DNA of 64,000 nucleotides, from positions 124,001 through 188,000 of the forward strand of contig JAVJSI010000011.1 in NCBI GenBank assembly GCA_040219515.1. Direction: 5' to 3'. The notes under the pieces are model-generated. The model was not told the origin of the DNA and did no database searches. It was given only the letters and a program-made list of their open reading frames with translations. Positions 17,395-26,020 of the stretch are shown here, piece after piece. Position 1 is the stretch's first letter, and each line of letters starts with the position of its first letter. The DNA comes from Acidimicrobiales bacterium. Its GTDB lineage: Bacteria; Actinomycetota; Acidimicrobiia; Acidimicrobiales; Aldehydirespiratoraceae. The position numbers and the translations under genes were made by a program.

Positions 17395-17727
17395 TCAGCC
17401 GTCGAGGAGGTGCGCGAGGGCCTCGGTCCACGAGTTGCTGTCGTGGAGCTTGTCGTGGAACTCGAGCAGGTCGTCGTGGGTGATCGGCCGGCCGTCCTTG
17501 GTCTCGTCCAGCTCGGCGGGCAGGGACCACGTGTCCATGGCGACGCCGGAGGCGACGAGCAGGTCGATCGTGCGGGGCTCGGCGGCCTTGACGATGGTCA
17601 TCGCACAGGCGGGACAACGGAAGCTGTATTCGCCGCGGTTGTCGTTGATGCAGACCCGCACTCGCACATCAGCGGTCGTCAATTCGACGTCGCCGCAGTC
17701 TTCGCAACTCGCTCTGATCGTAGCCAT
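17395..17727 (-). CDS. Small zinc-ribbon protein of unknown function
   Basis: 110 residues. C8/C11 and C38/C41 form two CxxC knuckles of a zinc ribbon. The C-terminal half is acidic and helical, with DDLLEFHDKLHD like a short protein-interaction helix. Similar short zinc-ribbon proteins are widespread in actinobacteria without an assigned role. The 167 bp between it and the divergent GDPD-like gene hold both promoters, but I cannot place them firmly. Confidence 0.75.
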   Translation of the reverse strand: MATIRASCEDCGDVELTTADVRVRVCINDNRGEYSFRCPACAMTIVKAAEPRTIDLLVASGVAMDTWSLPAELDETKDGRPITHDDLLEFHDKLHDSNSWTEALAHLLDG

Positions 17728-17894
17728 GGTGTGCGGTAAGCCCCGTTCGTTCTGCCCGTGTGCTCAAGTCCATCGGCAGATTCGGAGAGGCGATAAAGGG
17801 TCCAGCGGCCCCGATTCGCTGGTCCGTTCGGCTCAGTTCCGGCCCGAATCAGCCGGGGTGTGCCCGATGCGGACACAGATGGGACGATGGCGCC

Positions 17895-18581
17895 ATGGCA
17901 ACACGGCTTCCCTCGCTGCTCGACCGAGCGATCCTGTTCGCTCACCGCCAGACGATCGAGTCGCTCTCCGTGGCGCTGCGACTCGGTGCCACGGGCCTGC
18001 GGGCCGATGCCTGGACCACGAACGACGGCCATGTGGTGCTCAGTCGGACCGGCCTCGTTCGGCGGTTCCCCAAACGCCGCATCCGTGATGTGGGTCGAGA
18101 CGCGATCGACGAGACCTTCGCGACCCTCGACGAGCTCTTCGCGCTGGACACTGATGTGCCGCTGCGTCTCGCGCCGAGCGACGACGAGACGGTGGCGCTG
18201 ATCATGGCAACGGCCCGAGAACGGGGCCAGGTCGACCGGGTGTGGCTCGCCCACCACGATCTCGAGGTGCTGGCCCGCTGGCGGGACCAGGCCGCGGACG
18301 TCCATCTCGTCAACTCGACGACGGTTCCCGACCTCCCACGCGGGCCCGAGCGTCGGGCGGCGGAACTCGCAGCCGCCCGGGTCGACGCCGTGGCGCTACC
18401 CGAGGCCGACTGGACCGGCGGGCTCGTGACCCTGTTTCACCGCTTCGAGGTGCTGGCCTTCGCCGACGATGCACAGTTCGAACGCCAGCTGGCGAGGTTG
18501 ATCGACATGGGGGTGGACGCGGTCAGCAGCGATCACGCGGACCGCATGGCCGCAGTGGCGGCCACCTTCCACACGCCGTAG
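17895..18581 (+). CDS. Degenerate glycerophosphodiester phosphodiesterase-like protein
   Basis: 228 residues from the ATG at 17895. The N terminus follows the GDPD pattern FAHRxxxES..A...GA.GLR.D...T.DGHVVL. However, the catalytic HRG is HRQ, the PENT Glu region is IES, the metal-binding E-x-D is R-x-D, and the HD after the beta strand is SR. Most metal and catalytic residues of active GDPDs are thus replaced while the TIM-barrel outline remains. It is likely a pseudoenzyme or has a changed substrate. It lies between a zinc-ribbon gene and lepB, convergent with lepB across 6 bp. Confidence 0.75.
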   Translation: MATRLPSLLDRAILFAHRQTIESLSVALRLGATGLRADAWTTNDGHVVLSRTGLVRRFPKRRIRDVGRDAIDETFATLDELFALDTDVPLRLAPSDDETVALIMATARERGQVDRVWLAHHDLEVLARWRDQAADVHLVNSTTVPDLPRGPERRAAELAAARVDAVALPEADWTGGLVTLFHRFEVLAFADDAQFERQLARLIDMGVDAVSSDHADRMAAVAATFHTP

Positions 18582-18587
18582 GCGGCG

Positions 18588-19349
18588 TCAGAGGAAACCG
18601 ATGTCGCCGAGCGGCCACACCTTCATGAATGCCCGACCCACGATCGAATCCTGGTCGATCGGGCCGAAATAGCGCGAGTCCTGGCTCGCCAGACGGTTGT
18701 CGCCCATCACGAACACCATGCCGTCGGGGACCTGACAGGTGTCGGCCAGTGCCGGGGCGTTGTCGCAACCCTCGATGACCGGCCCCGGGTTCGACTGCGC
18801 CCCTTCGACATAGCTCTCGGTGAGCCGTTCGCCGTCGATGAACACGCTGCCGTCACTGAACGAGACCGTCTCGCCGGGCAGGCCGACCACCCGTTTGATG
18901 AAGTCGTCGATTTCGCCGCCGGCGCCTTCGGGCTTCTCGAACACGATGACGTCGCCGCGTTGGACGTCGCCGACGCGGTAGCTCAGCTTGTTCACGAGGA
19001 CCCGGTCGTCCTCGTGCAGGGTCGGCTCCATCGAGGCCGACGGGATGTAGAAGGCCTGCAGCAGGAACGCCTTGATCACGAGTGCGACGACGAGGGCCCC
19101 GATCGCGACCGCGACCCACTCCATGACGGTGCGAATACCGGTCTGGACGTCGAAGGGTGCGCTCGCCTCGGCCTCGTCTTCGTCACGCCAGAAATCGACC
19201 GCCGACGGGGGCCGATTCGGCTCGGCAGCGCCGCGGGCCGCAGACCTGTTGGCCCCGTTGACATCACCGGCACCGACCCGGGGACGGGGTCCGGACGAAG
19301 AGGAGCCTCGGTCACCCGGGGTCGAGGGAGGAACGCCGGAGTCGGTCAC
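18588..19349 (-). CDS. lepB: Type I signal peptidase
   Basis: 253 residues. A long, charged, disordered N-terminal cytoplasmic tail (1-70) precedes one membrane helix (about 75-100). IPSASMEPT follows with the nucleophile Ser106, and KRVVGLPGE holds the general-base Lys152. FVMGDNR is box D, with SxDSR after it. It removes signal peptides from exported proteins outside the membrane. The start GTG lies 8 bases after TACCCT (19363-19358). Confidence 0.95.
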   Translation of the reverse strand: MTDSGVPPSTPGDRGSSSSGPRPRVGAGDVNGANRSAARGAAEPNRPPSAVDFWRDEDEAEASAPFDVQTGIRTVMEWVAVAIGALVVALVIKAFLLQAFYIPSASMEPTLHEDDRVLVNKLSYRVGDVQRGDVIVFEKPEGAGGEIDDFIKRVVGLPGETVSFSDGSVFIDGERLTESYVEGAQSNPGPVIEGCDNAPALADTCQVPDGMVFVMGDNRLASQDSRYFGPIDQDSIVGRAFMKVWPLGDIGFL

Positions 19350-19357
19350 GAATCACG

Positions 19358-19363
19358 AGGGTA
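19358..19363 (-). promoter_or_regulatory. -10 element TACCCT for lepB
   Basis: TACCCT with 8 bases to the GTG start at 19349; near-leaderless. Confidence 0.45.
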
Positions 19364-19398
19364 CCGGTCCATCACCACCGAGCCGTCGACCCTGGTCC

Positions 19399-20349
19399 TC
19401 AGGGGCGATAGCGAGTGAGGATGCGGGCAGCCGCGGCGGCCGCGAGCCCGATCTCGAGCGGCGGATCCACGTCGAGAATCTCCGCGTCGTCCCCGAGTCG
19501 GAGCAGGAGACGTTCGAGCCACGGCACCGCCGTGACGGCCATCACCACGTCGAGTCGGCCGTCGTCGAGCGTGGTGACCATGTCGGTCGGATACTGCTCG
19601 ACCACCCACGTGGCGCTCGGTCGCAGGACGAGGCGCACACGCGGGTCGTCGCCGCCCGGAGTGAACGATGCGCCGCCGCCCTCGAGCGGATGCACGATCG
19701 CGTCGTCGGTGGGCCGGGCGTCGCGAATGCGGTCGACGCGAAACACCCGTTCGTCGTCGGCGCGATGGCAGTAGCCGTGGAGATACCAGTTGCCGTGGTC
19801 GCTGAAGACCCGAGCCGGATCGACCCGCCGGGTCGTCAGTTCGTCGCGACCGTAGGTGTAGTAATCGAGTTCGACCTGGGTGCCACGGCCGACGGCTTGA
19901 CGGAGTGTGCCGAGGGTCGCCTCGGGCGCGTTGCCGAGGCGGACGTCGACGGCGCTGTCGGCGCCCTCGCCGAGCGCCATGCCGAGCTTCGCCAGTGCCC
20001 GCAGCAGCGGGCTGGAGCCCTCGTCGGCGGTCATCGACAGCACCGTGCGGCCGGCGGTGAGGAGGCGGGCGCCCTCCTCGGGAGTGAGGCGCAGCGGCTG
20101 GGAGAACCAGTCGGCGTAGCGGATCTGCACCCGGTCGTCGGTGATGTCCACCTCGATCAGCGAGTCGGGGGTGAAGGGGTGCACACCGACGAACAGCACG
20201 ACCTGCGTGAGGTCATCGACGAGTTGCTTGCGGGGGTAGTCGAAACGAGCGGTGATGTCGTCGAGCAGGGCGCCGTCCTGTTCGACGACCCACGGGATCA
20301 CCGCCAGCAGGCGGGTCATCCGTTCGCGAGCGGTGAGTTTGGCACTCAT
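19399..20349 (-). CDS. pafC: WYL-domain transcription regulator PafC
   Basis: 316 residues from the ATG at 20349, which overlaps the pafB stop (ATGA). An N-terminal winged helix (SAKLTARERMTRLLAVIPW...) is followed by a WYL domain with NWYLHGYCHRADDERVFRVDRI and a C-terminal WCX-like domain. In mycobacteria PafB and PafC form a heterodimer that activates the LexA-independent DNA-damage response. Gene order pafA-pafB-pafC is conserved. Third gene of that operon; lepB follows with its own promoter. Confidence 0.92.
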   Translation of the reverse strand: MSAKLTARERMTRLLAVIPWVVEQDGALLDDITARFDYPRKQLVDDLTQVVLFVGVHPFTPDSLIEVDITDDRVQIRYADWFSQPLRLTPEEGARLLTAGRTVLSMTADEGSSPLLRALAKLGMALGEGADSAVDVRLGNAPEATLGTLRQAVGRGTQVELDYYTYGRDELTTRRVDPARVFSDHGNWYLHGYCHRADDERVFRVDRIRDARPTDDAIVHPLEGGGASFTPGGDDPRVRLVLRPSATWVVEQYPTDMVTTLDDGRLDVVMAVTAVPWLERLLLRLGDDAEILDVDPPLEIGLAAAAAARILTRYRP

Positions 20350-21236
20350 GCAAAGGTCTCCAGCCACGCGACCATCTCGTCGCGCAGACGGGGCGGCTCG
20401 AGGATCTCCGCGTGCTCGAGGAAGCTGAGCACGAAGGAACGAAACGCTTGCTCGTTGCGCACGGCCATCTCGGCCACGACTCCCCCGTCGGGCAGCTCCT
20501 CGACCGGGCCGAGGAGGTGGCGGGCATGAGCGGCCCGGGCCGCGTCGATGCGGACGAGCGCCCGCACCGGTTCGCCGTCGCCCAACTCCCAGCCGCGCAG
20601 GTCACTCGGGTCGTTCGGGGTGCCGACCTCCTGAATTGCCGCGTCGCCCATCTCGACGGCGCTGCTGATGCGGTCGACGCGATAGAGCCGCTCTGCATCG
20701 CGGGTGCGATCCCAGCCGGCGAGATACCAGTGACCGCGGGTGAACGACAGCCGCCACGGTTCGACGGTGCGGGCCGTGTCGCCGTAGGTGAACGTGACGG
20801 CCTTGCGGTCGGCCGCGGCGGCGATCATGACCGCCACGGCATCGTCGAAGGGGACACGACCGACCTCGTCGGCTGTGTCGGCCGCTCCCCCACCGAGCTT
20901 GCGTAGACCGGTGTCGGCCCCATCGAGGCGGACCAGGTTCGTCGCCAGATGCAGGGCCGCGAGCTCGTCCGGTTCCAGTCGCAGTTCGTGGCCGGAGTAG
21001 TCCGCCCGGCGCATGCGATAGCCGTCGAGCGGTGGATCGGTGCCGGGCACCGGCTCGACGTTCAGGGGCAGCCCCATGGCCCGCAAGTCGTCCTTGTCGC
21101 GCTCGAAGGTGCGACGAAACGAGGCCTTCGCCTCGGGATAGCCGCCGATGCGGTCGCGGAGTTCGTCGGCCGTCATTGGACGGTCGGCATCGAGCAGCGC
21201 GGCGGCGAGGTTGAGGAGGCGTTCGAGCTTGTCCAT
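20346..21236 (-). CDS. pafB: WYL-domain transcription regulator PafB
   Basis: 296 residues from the ATG at 21236, which overlaps the pafA stop by one base (TGATG). DKLERLLNLAAALLDADRPMTADEL is the HTH region, and HWYLAGWDRTRDAERLYRVDRI is the WYL core. Forms the PafBC activator with the next gene product. WYL domains are thought to sense single-stranded nucleic acid or similar ligands. The strict coupling of pafA, pafB and pafC is the conserved actinobacterial arrangement, although PafBC acts on DNA repair rather than on pupylation itself. Confidence 0.92.
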   Translation of the reverse strand: MDKLERLLNLAAALLDADRPMTADELRDRIGGYPEAKASFRRTFERDKDDLRAMGLPLNVEPVPGTDPPLDGYRMRRADYSGHELRLEPDELAALHLATNLVRLDGADTGLRKLGGGAADTADEVGRVPFDDAVAVMIAAAADRKAVTFTYGDTARTVEPWRLSFTRGHWYLAGWDRTRDAERLYRVDRISSAVEMGDAAIQEVGTPNDPSDLRGWELGDGEPVRALVRIDAARAAHARHLLGPVEELPDGGVVAEMAVRNEQAFRSFVLSFLEHAEILEPPRLRDEMVAWLETFA

Positions 21237-22594
21237 CAGAGACTGGCGATGAGCTTTTCCACGCGTTCGTCGTGGGCCTTGAACGGGTCCTTGCACAGCA
21301 CGGTGCGCTGTGCCTGGTCGTTGAGCTTCAGGTGCACCCAGTCGACGGTGTAGTCGCGCTTTTGCTCCTTGGCCCGGCGGATGAACTCGCCGCGGAGCCG
21401 CGCTCGGGTGGTCTCCGGCGGGTGCTCGACCGCGTGCGAGATCTCCTCGTCGGTCACCATGCGCTCGACCATGCCCCGCTTCTGCATGCGATAGAAGAGC
21501 CCGCGGTCGCGATTGATGTCGTGGTACTGGAGATCGACGAGCGCGATCCTGGCGTCGTTGAGTTCGATCCCGTGACGTTCGCGGTAGCTCTCGATGAGCT
21601 TGTACTTGATCACCCAGTCGATCTCGCGATCGAGTTTCATCGGATCGTTGGCCAGCTGGGTCAGGCAGTGTTCCCACATGTCGAGCGCGAGCTGTTCCTG
21701 TTCGCTCAGCTCGTTGTGTTCGGCGAAACGGATCGCCCGTTCGAGGTACTCGGACTGGATGTCGAGGGCCGACACCTCCCGCCCGTTGGCGAGCCGGACC
21801 CGCCGGGTGCAGGTCATGTCGTGGCTGATCTCACGAATGGCCCGGATGGGGTTCTCGAGGGTCATGTCGCGCAGCACGACCTTGGGTTCCTCGAGCATTC
21901 GCAACATGAGGGCGCAGGCACCGACCTTCAAGAAGTTGGTGTACTCGCTCATGTTGGAGTCGCCCACGATGACGTGGAGCCGACGGTAGCGCTCGGCGTC
22001 GGCGTGGGGCTCGTCGCGGGTGTTGATGATGGGACGCGAGCGGGTGGTCGCCGACGACACGCCTTCCCAGATGTGTTCGGCTCGCTGGCTGACGCAGTAC
22101 ATGGCGCCGCGGGCGGTCTGGAGGACCTTGCCGGCACCGGCGTAGATCTGCCGGCTCACCAGGAACGGGATGAGCACCTCGCCGTAGGCGCTGAAGTCGT
22201 CCTTGCGGGTGGTGCAGTAGTTCTCGTGGCAGCCGTAGCTGTTGCCGGCGGAGTCGGTGTTGTTCTTGAAGAGATAGATGTCGCCGTGGATGCCCTCGTC
22301 ACCGAGTCGCTCCTCGGCGCTGGTGAGCAGCTGTTCGAGGATGCGTTCGCCGGCCTTGTCGTGGACGACCAGGTCGTGGACCGAGTCGCATTCGGGCGTG
22401 GCGTACTCGGGGTGGCTGCCGACATCGAGATAGAGGCGGGCCCCGTTGCCGAGGAACACGTTGCTGCTACGCCCCCAGGACACGACCCTGCGGAACAGGT
22501 AGCGGGCGACCTCGTCAGGGCTGAGGCGACGCTGACCGCGCAAGGTGCACGTGACTCCGTACTCGTTCTCGATCCCGAAGATCCGACGCTGCAC
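21236..22594 (-). CDS. pafA: Pup-protein ligase PafA
   Basis: 452 residues if started at GTG 22594, which is 6 bases after TAGGTT; GTG 22597 is the alternative. [13 protein letters not shown] is the glutamine-synthetase-like ATP/Mg site. [17 protein letters not shown] and [29 protein letters not shown] are the PafA/Dop-family blocks. It phosphorylates the Glu (after deamidation) at the C terminus of Pup and joins it to substrate lysines. The residue distinguishing ligase from deamidase cannot be checked without alignment, but gene order and the short length compared with Dop (502) fit PafA. Confidence 0.95.
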   Translation of the reverse strand: MQRRIFGIENEYGVTCTLRGQRRLSPDEVARYLFRRVVSWGRSSNVFLGNGARLYLDVGSHPEYATPECDSVHDLVVHDKAGERILEQLLTSAEERLGDEGIHGDIYLFKNNTDSAGNSYGCHENYCTTRKDDFSAYGEVLIPFLVSRQIYAGAGKVLQTARGAMYCVSQRAEHIWEGVSSATTRSRPIINTRDEPHADAERYRRLHVIVGDSNMSEYTNFLKVGACALMLRMLEEPKVVLRDMTLENPIRAIREISHDMTCTRRVRLANGREVSALDIQSEYLERAIRFAEHNELSEQEQLALDMWEHCLTQLANDPMKLDREIDWVIKYKLIESYRERHGIELNDARIALVDLQYHDINRDRGLFYRMQKRGMVERMVTDEEISHAVEHPPETTRARLRGEFIRRAKEQKRDYTVDWVHLKLNDQAQRTVLCKDPFKAHDERVEKLIASL

Positions 22595-22600
22595 CACGAC

Positions 22601-22606
22601 AACCTA
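22601..22606 (-). promoter_or_regulatory. Leaderless promoter -10 TAGGTT for pafA-pafB-pafC
   Basis: TAGGTT ends 6 bases before GTG 22594 (3 before GTG 22597). The pafA operon is thus transcribed separately from the dop-pup-prcBA genes. Confidence 0.5.
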
Positions 22607-22624
22607 ACGGCCCCGCCCGCCAAG

Positions 22625-22661
22625 AAGGTGGGACGACGGGGTCAGACCCCCGTCCCACCTT
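22625..22661. repeat. Nested palindrome between prcA and pafA
   Basis: AAGGTGGGACG (22625-22635) and CGTCCCACCTT (22651-22661) are a perfect 11-bp inverted repeat. It encloses GGGGTC-A-GACCCC (22638-22650), itself a perfect palindrome. There is no T run, so it is a repeat or hairpin rather than a classic terminator, though it lies where the prcBA transcript should end. Confidence 0.85.
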
Positions 22662-22688
22662 CCGGCCCAGATCCCCCCGACCGGTTGG

Positions 22689-22730
22689 GACGGGTGTCTG
22701 ACACCGGCAGGACGGGTGTCTGACACCGGC
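22689..22730. repeat. Two direct repeats with GGTGTCTGACACC palindrome
   Basis: The 20-bp unit GACGGGTGTCTGACACCGGC occurs at 22689-22708 and 22711-22730, with a partial third start at 22733. Each copy contains the perfect palindrome GGTGTC-T-GACACC. Related in style to the neighbouring GGGGTCAGACCCC element. Confidence 0.85.
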
Positions 22731-22737
22731 GGGACGG

Positions 22738-23421
22738 TCAGGGGGTGAGGATGGCGGTGAGCTCGGGGCCTTCGAGGCGGCGGAAGGCACGGCGACCGGT
22801 GCCGCGTTCGAGGATGGCGACTTCGAGGTCGCCACCGGCCAGGGTGCGCTCGGGTCCGCCGAGGGCCGCAACGGCACGGGCGACGCCGTCGGCGAGTGTC
22901 GGCGGGGCGTCGAGGTCGCCGAAGCGCTGCCGGATGGTGTCGGTTTCGCCACCCAGGACGACCGACATGTCCTCGTCCATCACGGTGCCGTCGTAGAGGA
23001 TGTGGAAGAGCTGGTCCTGCGACCCGTCCTCGGCGGTGCCGATCTCGGCGACGAGGATCTCGACCTCCATCGGCTTCATCTCGTGGGTGAAGACCTGGCC
23101 CAGGCTCTGGGCGTACTGGTTGGCGAGACTGCGGGCATCGACGTCCTCGCGGCTGAACGAGTAGCCCTTGAGGTCGGCGTGGCGCACGCCGGCGATGCGC
23201 AGCTGGTCGAACTCGTTGTACTTGCCGACGCCGGCGAAGGCGATGCGGTCGTAGATCTCGCTCACCTTGCGGAGCGTGGACGAGGTGTTCTCGGCGCAGA
23301 TGGCGATGCCGCCCTCGAAGCGGAAGGCGATCAGGCTCCGGCCGCGGGCGATGCCCTTGCGGGCGTAGTCGGCGCGGTCCTTCATGACCTGTTCGGGGGC
23401 GACGTAGAAGGGCATGTTCAT
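22738..23421 (-). CDS. prcA: 20S proteasome alpha subunit PrcA
   Basis: 227 residues (or 225 from the second Met). MPFYVAPEQVMKDRADYARKGIARGRS is the alpha-subunit N-terminal helix, and RGRSLIAFRFEGGIAICAEN is the start of the proteasome sandwich. There is no N-terminal nucleophile, as expected for an alpha ring. The helix forms the gated entry to the chamber and docks the GQYL tail of Mpa. Located 9 bp after prcB. Confidence 0.95.
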   Translation of the reverse strand: MNMPFYVAPEQVMKDRADYARKGIARGRSLIAFRFEGGIAICAENTSSTLRKVSEIYDRIAFAGVGKYNEFDQLRIAGVRHADLKGYSFSREDVDARSLANQYAQSLGQVFTHEMKPMEVEILVAEIGTAEDGSQDQLFHILYDGTVMDEDMSVVLGGETDTIRQRFGDLDAPPTLADGVARAVAALGGPERTLAGGDLEVAILERGTGRRAFRRLEGPELTAILTP

Positions 23422-23430
23422 GGCGATCCC

Positions 23431-24234
23431 CTACTGGTTCTGGCGACGGTCGATGAGGGCGCGGGTGCGCTCGGCGAGCTCGACGTCGTCGACGCGTGTG
23501 TAGCCGGCTGCGTTGATCAGGGCGACCACCGGGAAGATGCCCCGGACGAGATCCGGCCCGCCGGTGGCGGAGTCCTCGTCGGCTGCTTCGTAGAGCGACT
23601 CGAGGGCGAGATCCGTGACCGCCGCCGCATCGAGGGACTCCCGGAAGCCGAGCTTGAGCACGGTACCGGCATGGAGACTGCCCGAGCCGGTACTGGCGTG
23701 CTGGGTCTCCTCGTAGCGGCCGCCGGTGACGTCGTACTCGAAGAGTCGACCCTCGTCGCGACCGACGTCGAAGCCCGCGAAGATGGGCACGACGGCCAGC
23801 CCCTGCATCGCCGCGGGAAGGTTGCCGCGGATCATCTGGCCGAGCTGGTTGGCCTTGCCCTCCAGGCTCAGCGCCCCGCCTTCGACCTTCTCGTAGTGCT
23901 CGAGCTGGAGCTGGAACAGCTTCACCATCTCGATCGCCGGTCCGGCGGCGCCGGCGATGGCCACCCCGCTGTGGCGGTCGGCCGGGAACACCTTCTCGAT
24001 GGTGCGATGGCTGATCAGGTTGCCGGAAGTGGCCCGGCGGTCGCCGGCCAGCAACACGCCGTCGGCGTAGCGCACGGCGACACACGTCGTGCCGTGACGG
24101 AACTCCGACGCGGGCACAGCGGAGTCGATGGCCACCGTGTCGGAGAAGCCGGTCCGCTTCAGGAGTTCGGCGAAGCTGGGCCCCGGATCGTCCTGGGCCT
24201 GGAACAGCGGCAGATTCACGGGGCTACTGTCCAC
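23431..24234 (-). CDS. prcB: 20S proteasome beta subunit PrcB
   Basis: 267 residues including a propeptide of about 48. FRHG is followed by [20 protein letters not shown], so autocleavage before Thr49 exposes the catalytic N-terminal threonine. The Lys of the beta fold appears in [11 protein letters not shown]. It forms the proteolytic inner rings. The GTG at 24234 overlaps the pup stop by 11 bp; a second in-frame GTG at 24219 is possible and would shorten the propeptide to 43. Confidence 0.95.
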   Translation of the reverse strand: MDSSPVNLPLFQAQDDPGPSFAELLKRTGFSDTVAIDSAVPASEFRHGTTCVAVRYADGVLLAGDRRATSGNLISHRTIEKVFPADRHSGVAIAGAAGPAIEMVKLFQLQLEHYEKVEGGALSLEGKANQLGQMIRGNLPAAMQGLAVVPIFAGFDVGRDEGRLFEYDVTGGRYEETQHASTGSGSLHAGTVLKLGFRESLDAAAVTDLALESLYEAADEDSATGGPDLVRGIFPVVALINAAGYTRVDDVELAERTRALIDRRQNQ

Positions 24235-24418
24235 CCTTCTGGATGTAGGACTTCACGAAGTCCTCGGCGTTGGTCTCGAGGACCTCGTCGATCTCGTCGA
24301 GGAGGTCGTCGAGTTCCGCCTTCAGTTCGTCGCCCCGTTCCGATGTCGCGGGGGCGGCAGCGGTTTCCGCTTCACGCTCCGCGGGGGCGGGCTTACGGAT
24401 TTGTTCACGCTCGGCCAT
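24224..24418 (-). CDS. pup: Prokaryotic ubiquitin-like protein Pup
   Basis: 64 residues. The N-terminal half is disordered and charged. The C-terminal half is the coiled-coil segment bound by Mpa ([21 protein letters not shown]), and it ends KSYIQKGGQ. The final Gln must be deamidated by Dop before PafA can ligate it. Size and tail match mycobacterial Pup. Between dop (30 bp upstream) and prcB (overlapping). Confidence 0.97.
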   Translation of the reverse strand: MAEREQIRKPAPAEREAETAAAPATSERGDELKAELDDLLDEIDEVLETNAEDFVKSYIQKGGQ

Positions 24419-24448
24419 GCGTTGCTCCGTTGGTCGTCGGTCGTTTGC

Positions 24449-25957
24449 TCAGTTGCCCAGACGACGGAGAAGGTCCGTCGCCGAGTCGCACTCATCGAAC
24501 AAGGTACCCACGTGGGCCTCGGTCCCGCGCAATGGTTCCATCATCGGCACCCGGCGCAGGGCCTCGGTGCCGACGTCGAACACCAGCGAGTCCCAGTTCG
24601 CGGCGACGACGGCGTCGGGAAAGCGCTGGAGACAGCGGCCGCGGAAGAAGGCCCGGGTGTCGTGGGGCGGTTCGGTCTTGGCTCGTTCGGCGTCGGCCTC
24701 GTCGACGAGGCGCTCGAGGTCGACGCGCGCCGCGAGGGACTTGCTCGGACGCAGGTCGCTGTACTGGATGTCCATGGCGCGGAGCCGGGCGTCGGACCAT
24801 TCGAGGTCGTGGCGGTCGCGATAGCCGTTGACCAGGCGGTACTTGGCGACCCAGTCGACCTGGCCCGCCAGGGTCATCGGGTCGTCCTCGAGGCCGGCCA
24901 GCACGAACTCCCACCGGCGGAGCACATCGAGCGCCACGTCACCGCCGACGTCGTCGGTGCCGTTGGCCTCGACGTACTTCTTCGACTGGTCGAGCAACTC
25001 CCATTGCACCTCGAGCGCGGTGATGGTGGTGCCGTCGTCGAGTTCGAGCGGAGCACGAAGCGAGAGATCGTGGGACACCTGGCGCATTGCCGGCACCGGT
25101 GTGCGAAACGTGAAGTCGCGAGTGAACGCGTCGTCCTCGGTGAGCGCCAGCACGAGGGCCGTGGTGCCGACCTTCAGATAGGTGGCCACCTGCGCCATGT
25201 TGGCGTCGCCGACGATCACGTGGAGACGCCGGTACTTGCGCGCGTCGGCGTGGGGCTCGTCGCGGGTGTTGATGATCGGGCGCTTCAGGGTGGTCTCCAG
25301 TCCCACCTCCTCCTCGAAAAAATCGGCCCGCTGGGTGAGCTGGAAGCCGACGTCGTCGGTGCGCATCCCGGGTGCCTCGGCGCCGACCTTGCCCGCACCG
25401 GTGAAGATCTGGCGGGTGATGAAGTGGGCCGTTGCCCGGTTGACGATGCGCCCGAACGGCGTCGCCCGGTCGACGAGATAGTTCTCGTGACAGCCGTAGC
25501 TGTTGCCCTTGCCGTCGCTGTTGTTCTTGTAGAGGACGATCTCCTCGTCCGGCGGCAGCAGGCGGTTGGCGGCTTCCATGGACTGCGCGGCGATGAGTTC
25601 GGCGGCCCGGTCGAACCGCACCACCGAGAGGGCATCGGCGCATTCGGGCGTGCTGAGTTCGGGGTGGGCGTGGTCGACGTAGTAGCGGGCGCCGTTGGTG
25701 AGCACCGCGTTGACCAGGTGGGTCTCCACGTCGGGCGGCATCGCGCCGGTGGGTGCGTAGCCACGGGCGTCCATGCCCGGTGTCTCGTCGATGAAATCCC
25801 AGTGGACCGACGCGTCCCGGCTGTCGGTGCGATAGCCGGCATCGTAGAGGTACGCGTTGATGAGCACGGACGAGGCCGCGATCGGGTTCGGATCGTCGGT
25901 GCCCTTGTGGACGATGCCGTACTCGGTCTCGATGCCGAGGGTCTTCGGGATAGCCAT
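24449..25957 (-). CDS. dop: Pup deamidase/depupylase Dop
   Basis: 502 residues. IPKTLGIETEYGI is the glutamine-synthetase-like ATP site, and [21 protein letters not shown] and [29 protein letters not shown] match the PafA/Dop family. The length and the insertion after the first motif (about residues 35-80, the Dop-loop region) distinguish it from PafA. It converts Pup-Gln to Pup-Glu and removes Pup from substrates. First gene of dop-pup-prcB-prcA. Confidence 0.95.
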   Translation of the reverse strand: MAIPKTLGIETEYGIVHKGTDDPNPIAASSVLINAYLYDAGYRTDSRDASVHWDFIDETPGMDARGYAPTGAMPPDVETHLVNAVLTNGARYYVDHAHPELSTPECADALSVVRFDRAAELIAAQSMEAANRLLPPDEEIVLYKNNSDGKGNSYGCHENYLVDRATPFGRIVNRATAHFITRQIFTGAGKVGAEAPGMRTDDVGFQLTQRADFFEEEVGLETTLKRPIINTRDEPHADARKYRRLHVIVGDANMAQVATYLKVGTTALVLALTEDDAFTRDFTFRTPVPAMRQVSHDLSLRAPLELDDGTTITALEVQWELLDQSKKYVEANGTDDVGGDVALDVLRRWEFVLAGLEDDPMTLAGQVDWVAKYRLVNGYRDRHDLEWSDARLRAMDIQYSDLRPSKSLAARVDLERLVDEADAERAKTEPPHDTRAFFRGRCLQRFPDAVVAANWDSLVFDVGTEALRRVPMMEPLRGTEAHVGTLFDECDSATDLLRRLGN

Positions 25958-25964
25958 TCCGGCG

Positions 25965-25970
25965 ACCCTA
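25965..25970 (-). promoter_or_regulatory. Leaderless promoter -10 TAGGGT for dop-pup-prcB-prcA
   Basis: TAGGGT, 7 bases, then the ATG of dop at 25957. Places the proteasome core operon under one leaderless promoter. Confidence 0.6.
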
Positions 25971-26020
25971 CTCGCCCGCCAAGTCGGACCACCGCCGCGC
26001 GAGGGCGCCCGATCGACGGC

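Noticed and set aside
22689-22740. Possible mini-CRISPR array
   Set aside because: The repeats are nearly contiguous (2-base gap), palindromic, and no spacers of 30-40 bp or cas genes occur nearby.
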